DNA from: Cyclina sinensis
Taxonomy: Eukaryota > Mollusca > Bivalvia > Venerida > Veneridae
Direction of reading: 5' to 3'
Length of the DNA: 64,000 nt
Assembly: GCA_012932295.1 (NCBI GenBank)
Contig: JAAONU010000016.1
Coordinates: 13,556,111-13,620,110 of the forward strand
The first letter of the stretch is position 1; each line of letters starts with the position of its first letter. Of the stretch, positions 34,620-46,749 are shown in pieces. Under the pieces are notes generated by a model. It was not told where the DNA came from. It searched no databases and saw only the letters and a program-made list of their open reading frames with translations. The position numbers and the translations under genes are program-made.

Positions 34620-35220
34620 TTTTCGATCTCTGGACTTTGAGACCCGGTTTACCTAAAGCGCGGGCGCTGAAGTCTTCAGTCACAGTTTTTTGATCCGTCT
34701 CCGTCGCTGACTCCAGATCACTTAACCTCTCACTGGAAGATAGTAATAGATGGTTATATGTTCGAGCCCCGGTATTGACCATCACCATTTATGTTAGAAA
34801 GGCGGCAGTTTCTTACTGACAACGGGGTTCTAGTACTGGTCCTTCCCAGGGACGTTGGTTAGGCGATCTGCCCGCTCAATGTAATTCTGATTGTTATGAG
34901 GGTGTTAATGTAACCCGGAAAAAATCCACCTGCACCGAGCTGAGTTATAACTGGGTACCTACGATTACTAAGCGGACACTCTACTACATCGCCATAAAAG
35001 CTAGCTGATAGGCAAGGGAGTAGAAGTGCCGTGTTATACGTGTGCTACATGCACCCCCTCCTTCTTAGAATTCGACCTCGAATGCTTGGGGTAATGAATG
35101 TCTGTGGGACTTTCTAAGGGTGCCATCACATCTAAACTCGTGAGGTATTTACGTTGGGCGCCAAATGTAACCCGGACCAGGTCACAAATAATAAGAAGAA
35201 CCAAATAGTTTGTTGAACAT
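34620..35220 (+). repeat. GC-richer interspersed repeat, possibly SINE- or LTR-related
   Basis: This 600-base block is clearly richer in G+C than its surroundings. It contains TTATATGTTCGAGCCCCGG (B-box-like, near 34753-34771) and two TGTAACCCGGA motifs (near 34909 and 35166), the second preceded by TTGGGCGCCAAA. TGTAAC next to a GGCGCC motif is reminiscent of an LTR edge, but no second LTR, primer site or coding region was found. The base composition and motifs support a mobile sequence; the class is uncertain. Confidence 0.35.
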
Positions 35221-35959
35221 TTACTGTTTCATTTCTTTCTGGGTTTTTTTCGGTCGACATCTATCAAAAATCTAGCACAAATCTTAATTGCTAATTTTCT
35301 GGCAATTAAATATTTAACCTAACTTTCATCACCTCAGAAACTATACACTTGTACCTCCAGTGCTATTCTTACAAAAAAATTAAGTTACCTTTGTCATTAT
35401 GAATAATATCATTTCCATTGCACAAAAAATGCACATACTGGGCATACATCTGCTTCTTTCTCATCTACTGTGCTTGGTGAAATTTTGTTAGAGCTGCAAA
35501 GAGTCAACCCCATAAAGCATGCATTGTATTAGAAAGAAAGGGTTGGCAGCGCGCAAACCAATCAAGTGACAGATTTCAAAAGTTTCAAAAGTTGGGACTC
35601 GCGTAAACCTATTACTGATACGTTTAAAATACAAACTAAAGTCTGAGTACAAATGAACAATTCTCTTCTCTCTGAATGCTTGTTCCTTTTCTTGCTTTTG
35701 AAACCGGTTTATTAATATTTTCACTCTTTCTGTCTTCAGGTTCATCATTGAACGAATTTACAGGCAAACTATGTTTCCTATGAAGAGTTTTTATGACGCC
35801 GTTATTTGTTTTTACAATAAAAACCGGAATATCACAGTTATTTTGTTGAATAACTTCACAGAGTTCTTCCTAGAATTTGTCAGAAATCTTATGTTTTCCT
35901 CTGTAAGCCAGAAATCGAACAAGTTCCTTGTCTCCTATAGAACATATGGCTTCAAATTC
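35221..35959. other. No gene seen
   Basis: AT-rich sequence with no supportable feature. Confidence 0.4.
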
Positions 35960-36002
35960 ACCCCCCCCCCCTCCACACACACACACACACACACACACAC
36001 AC
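35960..36002 (+). repeat. Poly-C run and (CA)n microsatellite
   Basis: About twelve C residues are followed by about fourteen CA dinucleotides and then CGCCACCACCACCAC. The reading frames that cross it are low-complexity artefacts. Confidence 0.95.
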
Positions 36003-36320
36003 CGCCACCACCACCACATTCAAAAAAAGAAAGAAAAACTATTTTTCATTATGTTTGGTTGCGCTGGTGGTCTTTTTGCATCTCCGTTCCCTAGTAAATG
36101 TAACAAACGGCCAGCGAGAACCCTGTCACTTCATTCTGATTGACCATGGAGTTCCAAAGTTTAGGGCTGCTAGATTAACAAATGCTCGTCAGTAAACAAT
36201 CCTTGTTTGCCCTTGAAAATCAATTCACACGTCAAATATAAGCAATTAATTCGGTGATCTCTTGCTTTTCATGACTATCGAGACTCATGTCAATAAAAAA
36301 GAAGACGAAGGGTCATCAAC

Positions 36321-36665
36321 ACTTACTGTTGAACATGCACATCAAGTTTCAAATCGAAAGCTCTGGAAATAACTTTTCATCGCAAGACATTGTTGTTATT
36401 AAAGACTACAAAACCACAAAGTGGTCTTTGGCATGCATCAGTAACAAGTCACGCACATTTACACTTATTGGTGAACGTGCACACCAAGTTTCAAATCAAT
36501 GGTCTACTAAATGTTGACGTAGTTCGCGTCTCACGATTTTGATTTGACGAAGTTTCAAATCGGTATAAAACGGGCCATCAGACAACAGAGCGGGCACTGA
36601 TGTGCATGAACATTGCCTCACGTGCATCTACACTTATTGGCGAACATGCACAACAACGTACAAAT
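36321..36665 (+). repeat. Diverged tandem repeat, about 140-170-base spacing
   Basis: The phrase ACTTATTGG.GAACATGCACA.CAA.(TTTCAAAT) starts at 36321, 36463 and 36632, with spacings of 142 and 169. Each is preceded by CGCACATTTAC- or CGTGCATCTAC-like sequence except the first. Confidence 0.65.
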
Positions 36666-36769
36666 TGATAGTCCTAGAAATGAAGAAAAAGTTTACTTCA
36701 TAAGGTTTCTTCAACAGACCGACCGCCTGTATACAATAGCAAACCAAGTTTGGCGGTGGTATTATAAGA

Positions 36770-37184
36770 TTTTCAAAGTTGTCTAATAAAGACATAAGCG
36801 AATCATGAGTGCCGCCCATTTTTTGTACCTACCGCAGTAAATTTCATAGTTTATATAGGGGACAAAGAAAAACATAAAGGACATTTGTGCCTAATAGCTT
36901 CCATATGAGACCTGCAGTTTCTAAGAAGATGATTTTTAAAGTCTCCTATATAGACAAATGAGGAAGAAAGCCCAGCCCCTAGCGGACATATATTTTTCAC
37001 AGATTGTAATAAATCGAACGATTTATATAGAGGGTCACCCAAAGAAGACTTGTTAAAACATTTTTAAATTGGACATGCAGTTTTTAAGATTTGAAATGTT
37101 TCCTATATAGACTTATAAGGAGAATAAGCCCTACCGCTGGCTGCCATGTTTTTTTTCACGGATCAATATAAATTTCACAATTTG
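36770..37184 (+). repeat. Diverged tandem repeat, about 157-base unit
   Basis: Phrases TCCTATATAGAC (36943 and 37101), AGCCC..CCGCTGG/CCCCTAGCGG, TTTTTTTCAC and ATATAGAGGGTCACC / TATAAAGGGCCAAC recur at about 157-base spacing; a third, weaker unit starts near 36780. It runs directly into the 63-base array on its right, whose unit starts with the same TATAAAGGGCC phrase. The monomer length is close to the 160-base repeats described from bivalves, but I cannot test the identity. Confidence 0.6.
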
Positions 37185-37373
37185 TATAAAGGGCCAACAA
37201 CAGAAAAAATGTTCAAAACTATAGTCAAATCCTAAACAGAATTGTTTTATAAAGGGCCAACAACAGAAAAAATGTTCAAAACTATAGTCAAATCCTGAAC
37301 AGAAGTGTTTTATAAAGGGCCAACAACAGAAAAAATGTTCAAAACTATAGTCAAATTCTAAAAGAAGTGTTTT
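37185..37373 (+). repeat. 63-base tandem repeat, three copies
   Basis: Units start at 37185, 37248 and 37311 with TATAAAGGGCCAACAACAG and are almost identical. As 63 is a multiple of three, a minus-strand frame stays open and yields three copies of a 21-residue phrase (FDYSFEHFFCCWPFI core). It is the same unit length as the array at 4275 but unrelated in sequence. Confidence 0.95.
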
Positions 37374-38754
37374 GGAGTTTGTCCTCTTTGCTGCCATAGC
37401 AACCACAGTTCTGAATGAAAAGCAATAAATTTCACAATTCTGAAAGGGGAATAGAAATATTCTGGCAAAGTGTGATTAAAATAGGCTCAGTGTTTTCAGA
37501 GGAAATGTGGCTTAAAGCAAAGTGTGGACCTACGGATAACAGACGAATTCATTTGAGCTGAAAAGGTATAAGTACAAAAGTAATGAAAGGACGCACAACA
37601 CACGCACGAACAGAATAATAAAAGACTTGCGTGCAGCAAAATATTTTGCTTTAAGCTCTTAAACGTTGTAACAGAAAAATATGTTAGTAGTGGTTACATG
37701 GAAAAATTTGCTTCCACATGTATCATTTTATAACCTATTCCACACATCTCTTTTGCATTATTTGGTTTCATTATGTTTACTTGTTTCAATTATTTTAATA
37801 TAGCTGATATACAGAATACAATAAACATAACTTTTTAGAGCACTCTGATTAAAGAGGCTGTACTCCTCTCGTGTGCTTCGTTTTTAAAGAAGCTTACTTG
37901 TAATAAACTTGTATTGTAAATCACATTAAAATTTACAAAATACAAATTTAAAAATTTAAATTTAAAAAAAAAAATTACAAAAACGTACAGGTTCATACTA
38001 TGATCTGCGTAGATATATATACTAATCTAGGATGCACTGGACATCATGCCTAGGCATCTTAGGGAACTGTAAATAGCCAGTTGTTATATCCTGTGCATTG
38101 TACGAAAGTGCATTAAGTGCATCAAGGAAACATGAAAATTGTTTTCATGAAATGATATGACCTGGTCGTCGTGTTGTACAAAGTCAATGAGAAAAAGTAA
38201 GTCGTGAGCTCGGTAAAGATATCTTGGTGAGCCTATTATGTCTTGGTTTAGTACACTTTGAACATCAGAGCTGCTGCATCTTTAACAGAGAATTGACTTT
38301 CGTTGATCGGTACACAATAAAAAGGAGCCAATTCATGGTAAGCTCAGTGAATGTATATCCTGTTCGTGTATTTGCGAGATAATGTCAATATGCATTAGTG
38401 AGGGATAAATAGCAATCACTTTGTTCTTCTATGCTAACGTTTCAACGACCTATAAACATTTAAAACGTACAAGTGGCTGCTGAGATATTTGCAGGTATCT
38501 GTATAGGCCTAATTATATCCTGATTTTAGACGCCTCGGTTATCCCTACTTAATACAGCTTAGGAAGATAAATAGCAAATATTTGTGTGTTTGTTGGGTTT
38601 TTTTTCAAAATAAGACAATATTAACGCAGAACGTACAAGTAACTATTAAATTTGGTAATCTATTTTAATGTAGAATGTATTCTCAGATGGAATGGTCATA
38701 CTAAATTTTTCTCTTGTTTTATAAAAATTGTAATTTTTATGAAATGTATTTTGT
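37374..38754. other. No gene seen
   Basis: AT-rich sequence with an A/T homopolymer-rich stretch near 37930-37980. No supportable gene. Confidence 0.4.
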
Positions 38755-39199
38755 TTAAAGCGACTGACTCACAGAATTTTGCTTTTTTTCTTTAAAATTT
38801 TAGAGAATTTAATATACTATGGAAAAAACATAATGTAATGCTTCTTTACACCATGAAAACTGAAGAAAAAGTTTTGACTTCACCAGGATTCGAACCCACG
38901 ACCTTTCGGTCAGTAAAATATAGAGCGACGATCTAGACCACTGAGCCACAGGGCCTACTTGTTAGGATGCGTCAAAATTAATTTTATAACTAAAGTATCT
39001 ACCCCGTGACTAACGGGGTAAATATTCTACCGATAAAAGTGTGTAAAACTTTATATTTTGATGTTTTTCTGTATCAAAAAATGAATCAGTAACTTAGTTT
39101 AAATATGTTCTTCACAACTGCAGCAAAAATTTCAAGATGTAAGAACATTTTCTTTTTCTTTTTTTCATCGTCGGCCTATCTGTGAGTCAGTCGCTTTAA
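38755..39199. mobile_element. TTAA-flanked inverted-repeat element (MITE) containing a tRNA-like sequence
   Basis: A perfect 17-base inverted repeat, AGCGACTGACTCACAGA, forms both ends and each end is bordered by TTAA (38755-38758 and 39196-39199). TTAA duplication is the piggyBac signature, although other superfamilies also use it, and the ends do not begin with the usual piggyBac CCC. The 445-base element has no coding frame. It carries a tRNA-like sequence (38876-38958, minus strand) and a hairpin TACCCCGT / ACGGGGTA at 39000-39021. Confidence 0.8.
38876..38958 (-). repeat. tRNA-like sequence inside the TTAA element
   Basis: On the minus strand: GGCCCTGTGGCTCAGTGGTC (A-box-like D arm), then a variable part, and GGTCGTGGGTTCGAATCCTGG, a near-perfect B box and T arm. 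GTAGGCC and GAAGTC at the ends do not form a good acceptor stem, and the anticodon region is longer than normal. I read it as a tRNA-derived Pol III promoter captured by, or from which arose, the flanking element. A tRNA gene with degraded stems is the alternative. Confidence 0.6.
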
Positions 39200-40255
39200 C
39201 TTTTTGGTACCTAATGTTTTACAAGTGTGATTTTTGCTCCACTAAGGAAAAACATGTAGTTGCTGCTTCTTCCGCCCTTCTGTATTAAACGCTTGAATTG
39301 TTGAGTCATAGATACCTATCGATTATGCTTATACAACTTATTTAAAGCAAAGATGGACTTGAGTCAAGAATTTTTAAGGATAGGGTCAGTACTATCAGAA
39401 GATGAGCATTTTACAATCAATATTCGACTGGATTGTTTGTGAATGGTATTAGCTCTAGAACTAAACTCTAGCAAAGCGTGAGTACAAACTATCTTTCAGC
39501 AATTTCAAAAAGAAGTTTTGTAAAACTTTATGAGGAGATTCGGCACTTCGAGCAAATACACATATATAAACTATGCCGTTTTTGTGTTAAAGCAATTGCT
39601 GACAAACTAATTACAGCTATCAACTGAAACCGTCAGCGAAAGTTAAGTATGACTTAATGGTGTGTCTTAGACTAAATGGACTAAATATTAAGATCACTAT
39701 CACAGTATGACATTTTTGCGTTTTCTGAACATAATGCGTTATGTAGATTTGATTTTTGCAAAATAAAATCATCAAATCTTGTAAAGGGTCCCGCTAGCCA
39801 ATGTCAATAGCATTCTAGTTTCGGACTTTACTTTTTTATTCACTAAGGTATTACCCAACAACTGAATTATGTGGCAGAAGTATTGAACATGTTGTTGTAT
39901 CTAACTCCGAACTGGGTCAACTCCGAATCAGTTTGTTAAAATATCGAATTTTTGCCTCAAAAACGGTGTTTATAATGATATTAATGTCAAAACATCTTTT
40001 CCATACTATGCTTTGTTTCATTTACAATATCAAGAAATAATATGAAATATATGTCTTATGTAGTACTAAAATACATAAGACACTAATAATTCTTATTGAA
40101 ACACAATTGACTGTTAGCAATTCATATGTTTTCCGTTACATAAGACTTAAATGTCTACGACACGCAACCTAACATGATACCTTTGTTAACGTTATTCCAC
40201 ACTAAACGTTCAATTTGCTGTCGCAATATTGGCGACATGTTATTATAAATTTCTG
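39200..40255. other. No gene seen
   Basis: AT-rich spacer, no supportable feature. Confidence 0.4.
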
Positions 40256-40625
40256 TTAGGACCCCATTGGAAATAAGTCTATGACTTTAATGGGCTATCC
40301 TGCATATATACATCCAACTGTCATTAGTGTCAGTGTTTCTTCTTCTCAGCATTATTTAATCAGTCATTTTATGGTATAATAAATAAAATATGTCATAATC
40401 ATGTGTGCCAGATAATGGCTGTGATATAATATGAATCTTATAAATCTGAAAAGTGCTATTGTGTGATAACTACCTGTGATAAATATTAATTAAATGAATG
40501 TGAAAAACAATGTGATATTTTTGTTTGTAGATATCTCACATGTGCTGTATTGTTTGAGTAAAGTAGATTTGTTGTATAAATGTTATTGTACTGATGTATA
40601 TATGCGAATAAATCTATCTATCTAA
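40256..40625 (+). mobile_element. LINE 3' end, heavily 5'-truncated copy
   Basis: It begins at GGACCCCATTGGAAATAAGT, a block also found at 43538 behind the LINE coding relic, then an AT-rich 3' region, and ends AATAAATCTATCTATCTAAC. The ATCT-rich tail matches the one at 43845-43868. So this is a second, solo 3' end of the same or a sister family; its interior has diverged. Confidence 0.6.
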
Positions 40626-41579
40626 CTAACAAGAAAATTGAAAGTCCAGTAAAAAAGCAATCATTTAAAGGAATTTTTCAACAAGTATTGTTAATTTTAT
40701 AGACACTTGGCGTTTTTGATGAACGTTTATTAGTCTTTAAAACCTACCTGGCTGAATGTAAGGCAATCGCTATTGCTGTAAGTGAAGACGTCTGTATTTG
40801 TATCGGGTGTAATGGACAAACAAATCGTGTACATTTTATCTCAAATATCACATGCCAAAACTGAACCATGAATAATTTTGCATGAATCAGACTTAATATT
40901 CAATCATGTGAATAATTTTGTATTACCATTAAGGTTATAACACATCAATAGTGAGTACTATAGATAAAATCAGAAAGACGCTGTTATGTGTCTCAGAATA
41001 AAAGATGATACATTCGCATAAACATCCTCCAAAGTAAACTGCTTGATTTGCTTACTTTCATCCCCTGCAATCGATGTTTTCAATATTTCTCGGCGATTGA
41101 AGTGGTTTTGTTATTTCTGCAGGATAAAGTGATAAAGAGACGATTCATCGTTGTTGACATTTGCGGTTATACACTTAAAAAAGCAAAGCCTTACAATATG
41201 TAGAGTTTTAAAGATAAATTACTTTAAGTTTTTAACAAACAACATCTTAGAACGCAAATTCCTTTCACTATCTTTTACATCATATCATTGAACGTTTGCG
41301 TATTGTTAAATTATACTGGTCAGATCTCTTCCACCATGGCTGGACAAACTGACTGTCAGCAATATTGTTTTATATATATAAACGTTTTTCCAAACATCTG
41401 GCTGTATTTGTTTTTGTGTTAAACAATTGTCAACAATTTAAGGTGTCCAGTTAGTCACTCTGTAAGAGTAAATATTCAATTGTGTTCTGCTATCAAGGGT
41501 ATTACGAAAGATAGACTCTACTCAAAGCTGTTCCCCAGCAGTGTTGAAAACAATTTGACAATATCTGAAGTATCGTATA
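40626..41579. other. No gene seen
   Basis: AT-rich spacer between two LINE pieces. The last part (41460-41580) may be weakly coding LINE sequence but I could not confirm it. Confidence 0.35.
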
Positions 41580-43870
41580 CGAGAAGCAGGAATATTTCAG
41601 GCGGAGTCGATAAAAGACAATGATAAATAAAATGGTCAATAATCCAAAATTAGGAAATAGAAATATTGTTTTAAATATTGAAAGTGAAAATTGTCCCAGT
41701 CTACTGAAAATTGTAAATCACTTTAATGATTTTTCTACGACTGTTGCCTCTAAACTTGTTGATAAATTACATTGTGTTAGCAAATTGTTTGACCTCCACT
41801 CACAAGCTTTGTTAGATTTTTATAATGGTAGAAATGTTAAGAAACATAAATTCTACTTGAAACATGTGTCTTAGACATTTGTTTACACTGAACTCAAGAA
41901 ATTAAATTCAGCAAAGAGTACTGGTTCAAATCAAATCCCTGCCAGGTTTTTATAAGACGCAGCTTCATTTTAGAAATTATCAATTAACTTTTATTGTAAA
42001 TATGTTAATTTCAGAAACTTTTGTACCTGATAATATGATAATAGCTAGGGCGAAACATTTGTATAGGAAAAATTTTAAGCTGGAAGTAGGAAGTTATAGA
42101 CCTGTTATAAATCTGTCTATTCACACCTTGAAAAGTTTTTAATTGCCAATAATCTATTGTACGAGTTACAGTCTGGTTTTAGAAATTATTATTCCACTGA
42201 TACATGTCTTATCTACCTTATGGATCATATCAGAAATAATAATTCTAAAGGTTTTTACAGAGGCATGGTAATGTTTGACCTACAAAAAGCCGTTGATACT
42301 GTCGACCTATCTTATGTGGAAAACTGAAATTAATGGGTGTTTCAAATACTGACTGGTTTATGTCTTATCTTAAAGGTAGAAAGCAAACTGTTAGTGTTGA
42401 TAATATTTTATCAGAATATAAGTCTGTTACACGTGTGGTTCCCCAGGACAGCATCCTGGGTCCTCGTCTATTTCTGAGCTATGTAAATGACATGATTATA
42501 AGTATTGATCCTGAATGTAAACTTATCTTGTATGCTGACGACAGGGCAGTGCTTTCGCTCACAAAAACTCAAGTGTTATTTCTCAAAAACTAGGACTTGT
42601 TCTGGAGTCCTGTTCATCTTGGCTTGACGATAACAAATTGTCATTACATCTTGGAAAGACTGAATGTGTTATTTTTGGTTCAAAACGAAAGTTTAAAAAG
42701 TTAAATATTTTAAAATAGTTTGTAATGGACTTATTATTGAGTCCACACAATCTGTTAATTATCTAGGCCTAAATATTGATAATTCTTTGTCAAGTAATAC
42801 TATTGTTAATAATATTCTTTGAAATGTAAATTCACGTCTTAAATTTATGTATAGTCACGTAAGGTTTATAGATTACAAAACTAGAAAATATTTATGTTCA
42901 GCACTTATACAGTGCCACCTAGACTATTCATGTTCTTTGTGGTACCCGAGTCTGAGCAAATGTTTGAGTTTTTTCAAAATAAAAGTTAGATTTATACACG
43001 GTATGGGGCCCAGAGAAATGTCAATACTTTAAGTCTTGCTGATATGTCTTTGTTAAATGTAGAAAATCGAAATAAGCAATTACGTCTGAACCATGTATTT
43101 AAAATTGTCAATAACATGTGCCCTTAATATATGAAAGAAAATTTTGTTCCTGTTAAACACATACATAGCTATTCCACTCGGGCAAATCAGTTTAGTGTTA
43201 GAGTTCCGAAATGTTATGAAAAAGATAATATAATATTCTTTTATAGTGCAGTTAATGACATTAAAAAACTTACCAAGACTGGACATTTTAAAAGTTTCGT
43301 AAATGCCTACTTACCTGAAAAAGCTAGGAACTCGTAGTTAATTGCACTAGTTTGACTAGATACCAGTCTCCGTATTTTAAATTTAAGCGATGAAAGTACA
43401 AAATGTAGTTTAAATTTAAAAGTATATATATTTCAAGTATGCTTTATTACAACTTCAAATTTCCGAAACCTTTTTTTTTAGTTTTTTCATTGTATTTATG
43501 TTTAATTGTATTGTATATATTATAGTAAATATATGTCCAAGGACCCCATTGGAAATAAGCCTTCGGGCTTTCATGGGCAATCCGAGGTTATTTCACATTT
43601 AATTTACTATAAAAATGCTTTTGCTTACATAATTACATATTCAATATTTTATCTAGTCAAACGCAAATTAGGTATACAATTTAGCCTTGTTTTAGTTCTA
43701 AAATTGGTGTATTTTAAGTAAGCTTACTGTGATACAGCTATTTGTGACAAACTACCAAAGTACTTTTTAACAAATTATTTATCTTCTTTTTATATCAATG
43801 TTGTGTAAGTGTATTTATTGTGTATATGTGTGTTTTAACCTAAATAAATATCTATATATCTTTCTATCTG
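41580..43870 (+). mobile_element. Jockey/CR1-like LINE relic with ATCT-rich 3' tail
   Basis: The element holds a reverse transcriptase relic (see the next entry), its C-terminal region and a 3' UTR that starts near the GGACCCCATTGGAAATAAGC block at 43538 and ends with AATAAATATCTATATATCTTTCTATC. Non-LTR elements of the jockey/CR1 group often end in short microsatellite-like repeats instead of poly-A. The 5' end (endonuclease) is missing. Confidence 0.75.
41620..43336 (+). pseudogene. Jockey/CR1-like reverse transcriptase, frameshifted
   Basis: Plus-strand pieces line up in the right order for one RT: a pre-RT domain (41620-41872), a KLNSAKSTGSNQIPARF block (near 41900-41950), a LEVGSYRPV-like block near 42080, SGFRNYYSTDTCLI near 42170, MVMFDLQKAVDTVD near 42265 (first catalytic motif, with the usual phenylalanine changed to valine), WFMSYLKGRKQTVSVDN (42354-), VVPQDSILGPRLFLSYVNDM (a changed GVPQGSILGP), LILYADDRA at about 42525-42550 with the catalytic pair, then LHLGKTECVIFGSKRK near 42645, a SALIQCHLDYSCSLWY block at 42900 and TRANQFSVRVPK near 43170. 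Many frameshifts and stops show it is inactive. Confidence 0.85.
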
Positions 43871-46749
43871 TCAAACTGTGTGGTGGATTATTATCTTTAC
43901 TTTCCCAGACTTTCGCAAAATTTCAGAAAAGTTCATTAAGATAAAATTAGAAGAAAAATGTCTCAAAGTGTCCCACAAGAATTCTTGTGTGTATCAAAAG
44001 CTTTCTGTAACATTTCAGTTCATTTTTTTCATGTGGTCGAGCCTAAAAGCGTACGGTATTAATCCAATTTTAATCAAGTATTATAAATATGAAACGGTAT
44101 ATTATTTCTATTTAAGAAAAAAAATGAGACACCTCTGTTTCAGCGTTTAGGATTTTTCTAAACATTATCACATCACATCTCAGAATACACCTGTACAACT
44201 AAACAATGCGAGTGTCTCAGTTACGGAAGATATTAACAACATTTAGGTCATTCAGGGCGCGCTCCTTTTCAACCATAAAGGTGATAAGATGGTCATTTCC
44301 TTTCGTTTCTTATAAATCATCCAGGTGAACTAGACTATGAGTCTCCGTGTTATAAAACTTTTCTTCTGATTTCATTTATATCCTTGTAACCATGCTTCTT
44401 GACCTATATTTGTATTTCCGAAGTTCATAAAATATGTTCTAAAGTGGGTCGACATAATTGCAAAATACAAACCTTGAGTTGTAAAGAGGCGAAGCATGAT
44501 GCTCATTGTATATTCCTTTTTAAGAATGTTTAAGCCTCGCCGCTTAACAAAAATACTAAATTCATACTAAGTAACCGTAGGCATATCCTAATATTAATAA
44601 TGTGTTTGTAAATAAGAAATGTTTAACCTTTTGATGTGATATATAGATACAAAATTAAAGTAAGAAATTAAGATTTTTCTTTGCAAGAACATTAAAGAAG
44701 TCAACATTATAAAGGCTGCTGTAGCAATATCTGTCACTTCAGATGCATCTTAGAATTCTTTTAAATGTGTGACACTCGTTAAATCACAAGACGACATGAC
44801 CTGTTCGGTCATTACACCGTTATATAGCTTAATGAAGTGTGACAGTCACAAGTTACATTTGGAAGAAACACTGTAACCTATTTTTAGCGAGCAACAGCCA
44901 ATAAATTTCACAAATTAAATAAAAAGATACATACAAAATGTATCATGTATAGGACACAAAAGTGAATGCTGGGAGGCTGAACGTAATTAAGCCAATGGCG
45001 TTTCTTCCAAAGGCAAATTGGCATACATTTTTTGTTAACATTTAGATACGATATTGCTTGAGATGTTGAAAAGCTGCCAGTCAACGACTCAAAGTGCACA
45101 TAAGAAACATGATATATCTGCGACCACGTTCGATAGTTGAGGGTGTTACAGATCTAATATTCAGTACTTTTTATGGACAACATGTTACCTTTTAAGATTT
45201 TATTTTTCAGATACAAAGATATAAACAGCTAAGTCAATATTTGTTAAAAATGTAATAGTTTCTGATCTCAGTAGTTACAACAATGTTTATAGGCATGTTC
45301 CGTGTGTCTGTCTTTGTTTCTATTGTTGATGTTGTTTTCAGAAGACCTTAAACTGGAGTTATTCTCCTCTGTTTCAGACAATTTCTCATCTGAAATAACA
45401 GGTAAATCAAGTCGGTCAGTTACATAAAACATATTATATGCTTTTTTTGTCAAAAGGCAGACACAGACGAAGAATAAAAACTCTTCCATTATAAATAATC
45501 TTTCAGTTGATTTTTGCACTTTTTTCTTCTTCTTTTAAAACATCTTGACAACAATTGAGATTAAAAACAGTATCAAAACTACTAGAATATCATAAACTTG
45601 TACTATTATTAGATGATGTCTCCTCTGTTAGTTCTAGACACCCAACTGCATTCACAAACTTCAAAAATATATATTTTACTAATCTGATATAATCTCTATA
45701 AAGAAAGTATGCAGAAATTCAAACAAAAACTTTGTATTCCATTCAAAATGTATTTTGGTAAATTTTGCTCTGGTGGATAGCGCTACTATAATATGACATT
45801 TTAACTTATTTACAAAACTGTTTTTGTACAGTTCTTGATACAAGATGACAATTTTTTAACATTTACAATGGGTGAAAAAGAAAGATCTGTATATACAGAA
45901 ACTACTGTAAAAACAAACTTCATAAAGTATATTATTCTGAATAAACATCAGTTTACAGAAATGGTTATCTTTTTCTGCAAAACATTTGACAAAACCAATA
46001 CTGTTTCATTTTTTTGTTATAATTATTTTTTTATGATAAATATATAAAAACGAATTTATGTCTTTCTGATATCAAAACAAAACAACCAAAAACAGCCACC
46101 GAGCTTCTTAACAACTCAGTCACAACTGATCTGAAACGATTTGCTTTGCACTATTGGAAAAGAAAACGAAATCACCCAAGAAGTTTGAAAATAACATGCT
46201 AGATTTAGCGTTTCTATTTTTGATGTCTAATAATAATGTTTCAGCTTTCTTACCTATGAAACTAAATCAGAAATAAATTTGATTTGATTCAAATGGATCT
46301 TTTAATGTTTCGGTGCAAAATTACTGATGTACAGTGCCTTTGATAAAATTAAACTCAGCTTCTGGTTAATTGATCAATCTGCTAGCTTTATTTGGCCCCG
46401 GAAGGGTAACCCCGTTTGTTTTTCATACATTAACGACATTTACAATCTTTCAGGTACTCACAACACTAAAAGCCAAAACACACACTTTACAAACAAAAGC
46501 AAGCACTATTACATTATAACTCATGTAAAAGTACTGAATATAATTTATTAACACACTTGTTATTGTTTTATATATATATAAATATATATTTCCAAATGTT
46601 CACATTTTGTTTGAACAAATTAACTATGTCAATATTCTTAGCTCTACTTTCACTTAAAAAATAAGATTGATATATGCAGAATCCAAAAATTGCTAAAAGA
46701 GAATTAACATAAAAATATTCGGCATGTGCAGTTTTTTAACAAATAACAA
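43871..46749. other. No gene confirmed
   Basis: AT-rich sequence. A minus-strand frame at 45519-45268 could encode a short protein with a hydrophobic start (MEEFLFFVCVCLLTKK) and an acidic, polar tail; an acceptor-like TTACCTGTTATTTCAG lies inside it near 45380-45395, so its right part could instead be a terminal exon. I found no partner exon or recognised family. Confidence 0.3.

Noticed and set aside
35771..36143. Frames with poly-His, Thr or Pro runs
   Set aside because: They are translations of the (CA)n and poly-C microsatellite.
45268..45519. Small membrane protein gene
   Set aside because: Plausible signal-like start, but an acceptor-like site lies inside and no family, partner exon or promoter was found; kept as a remark only.
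46327..46551. Frame with SYINDI as an RT remnant
   Set aside because: Only a few residues resemble an RT motif and no neighbouring motif is present; chance is likely.
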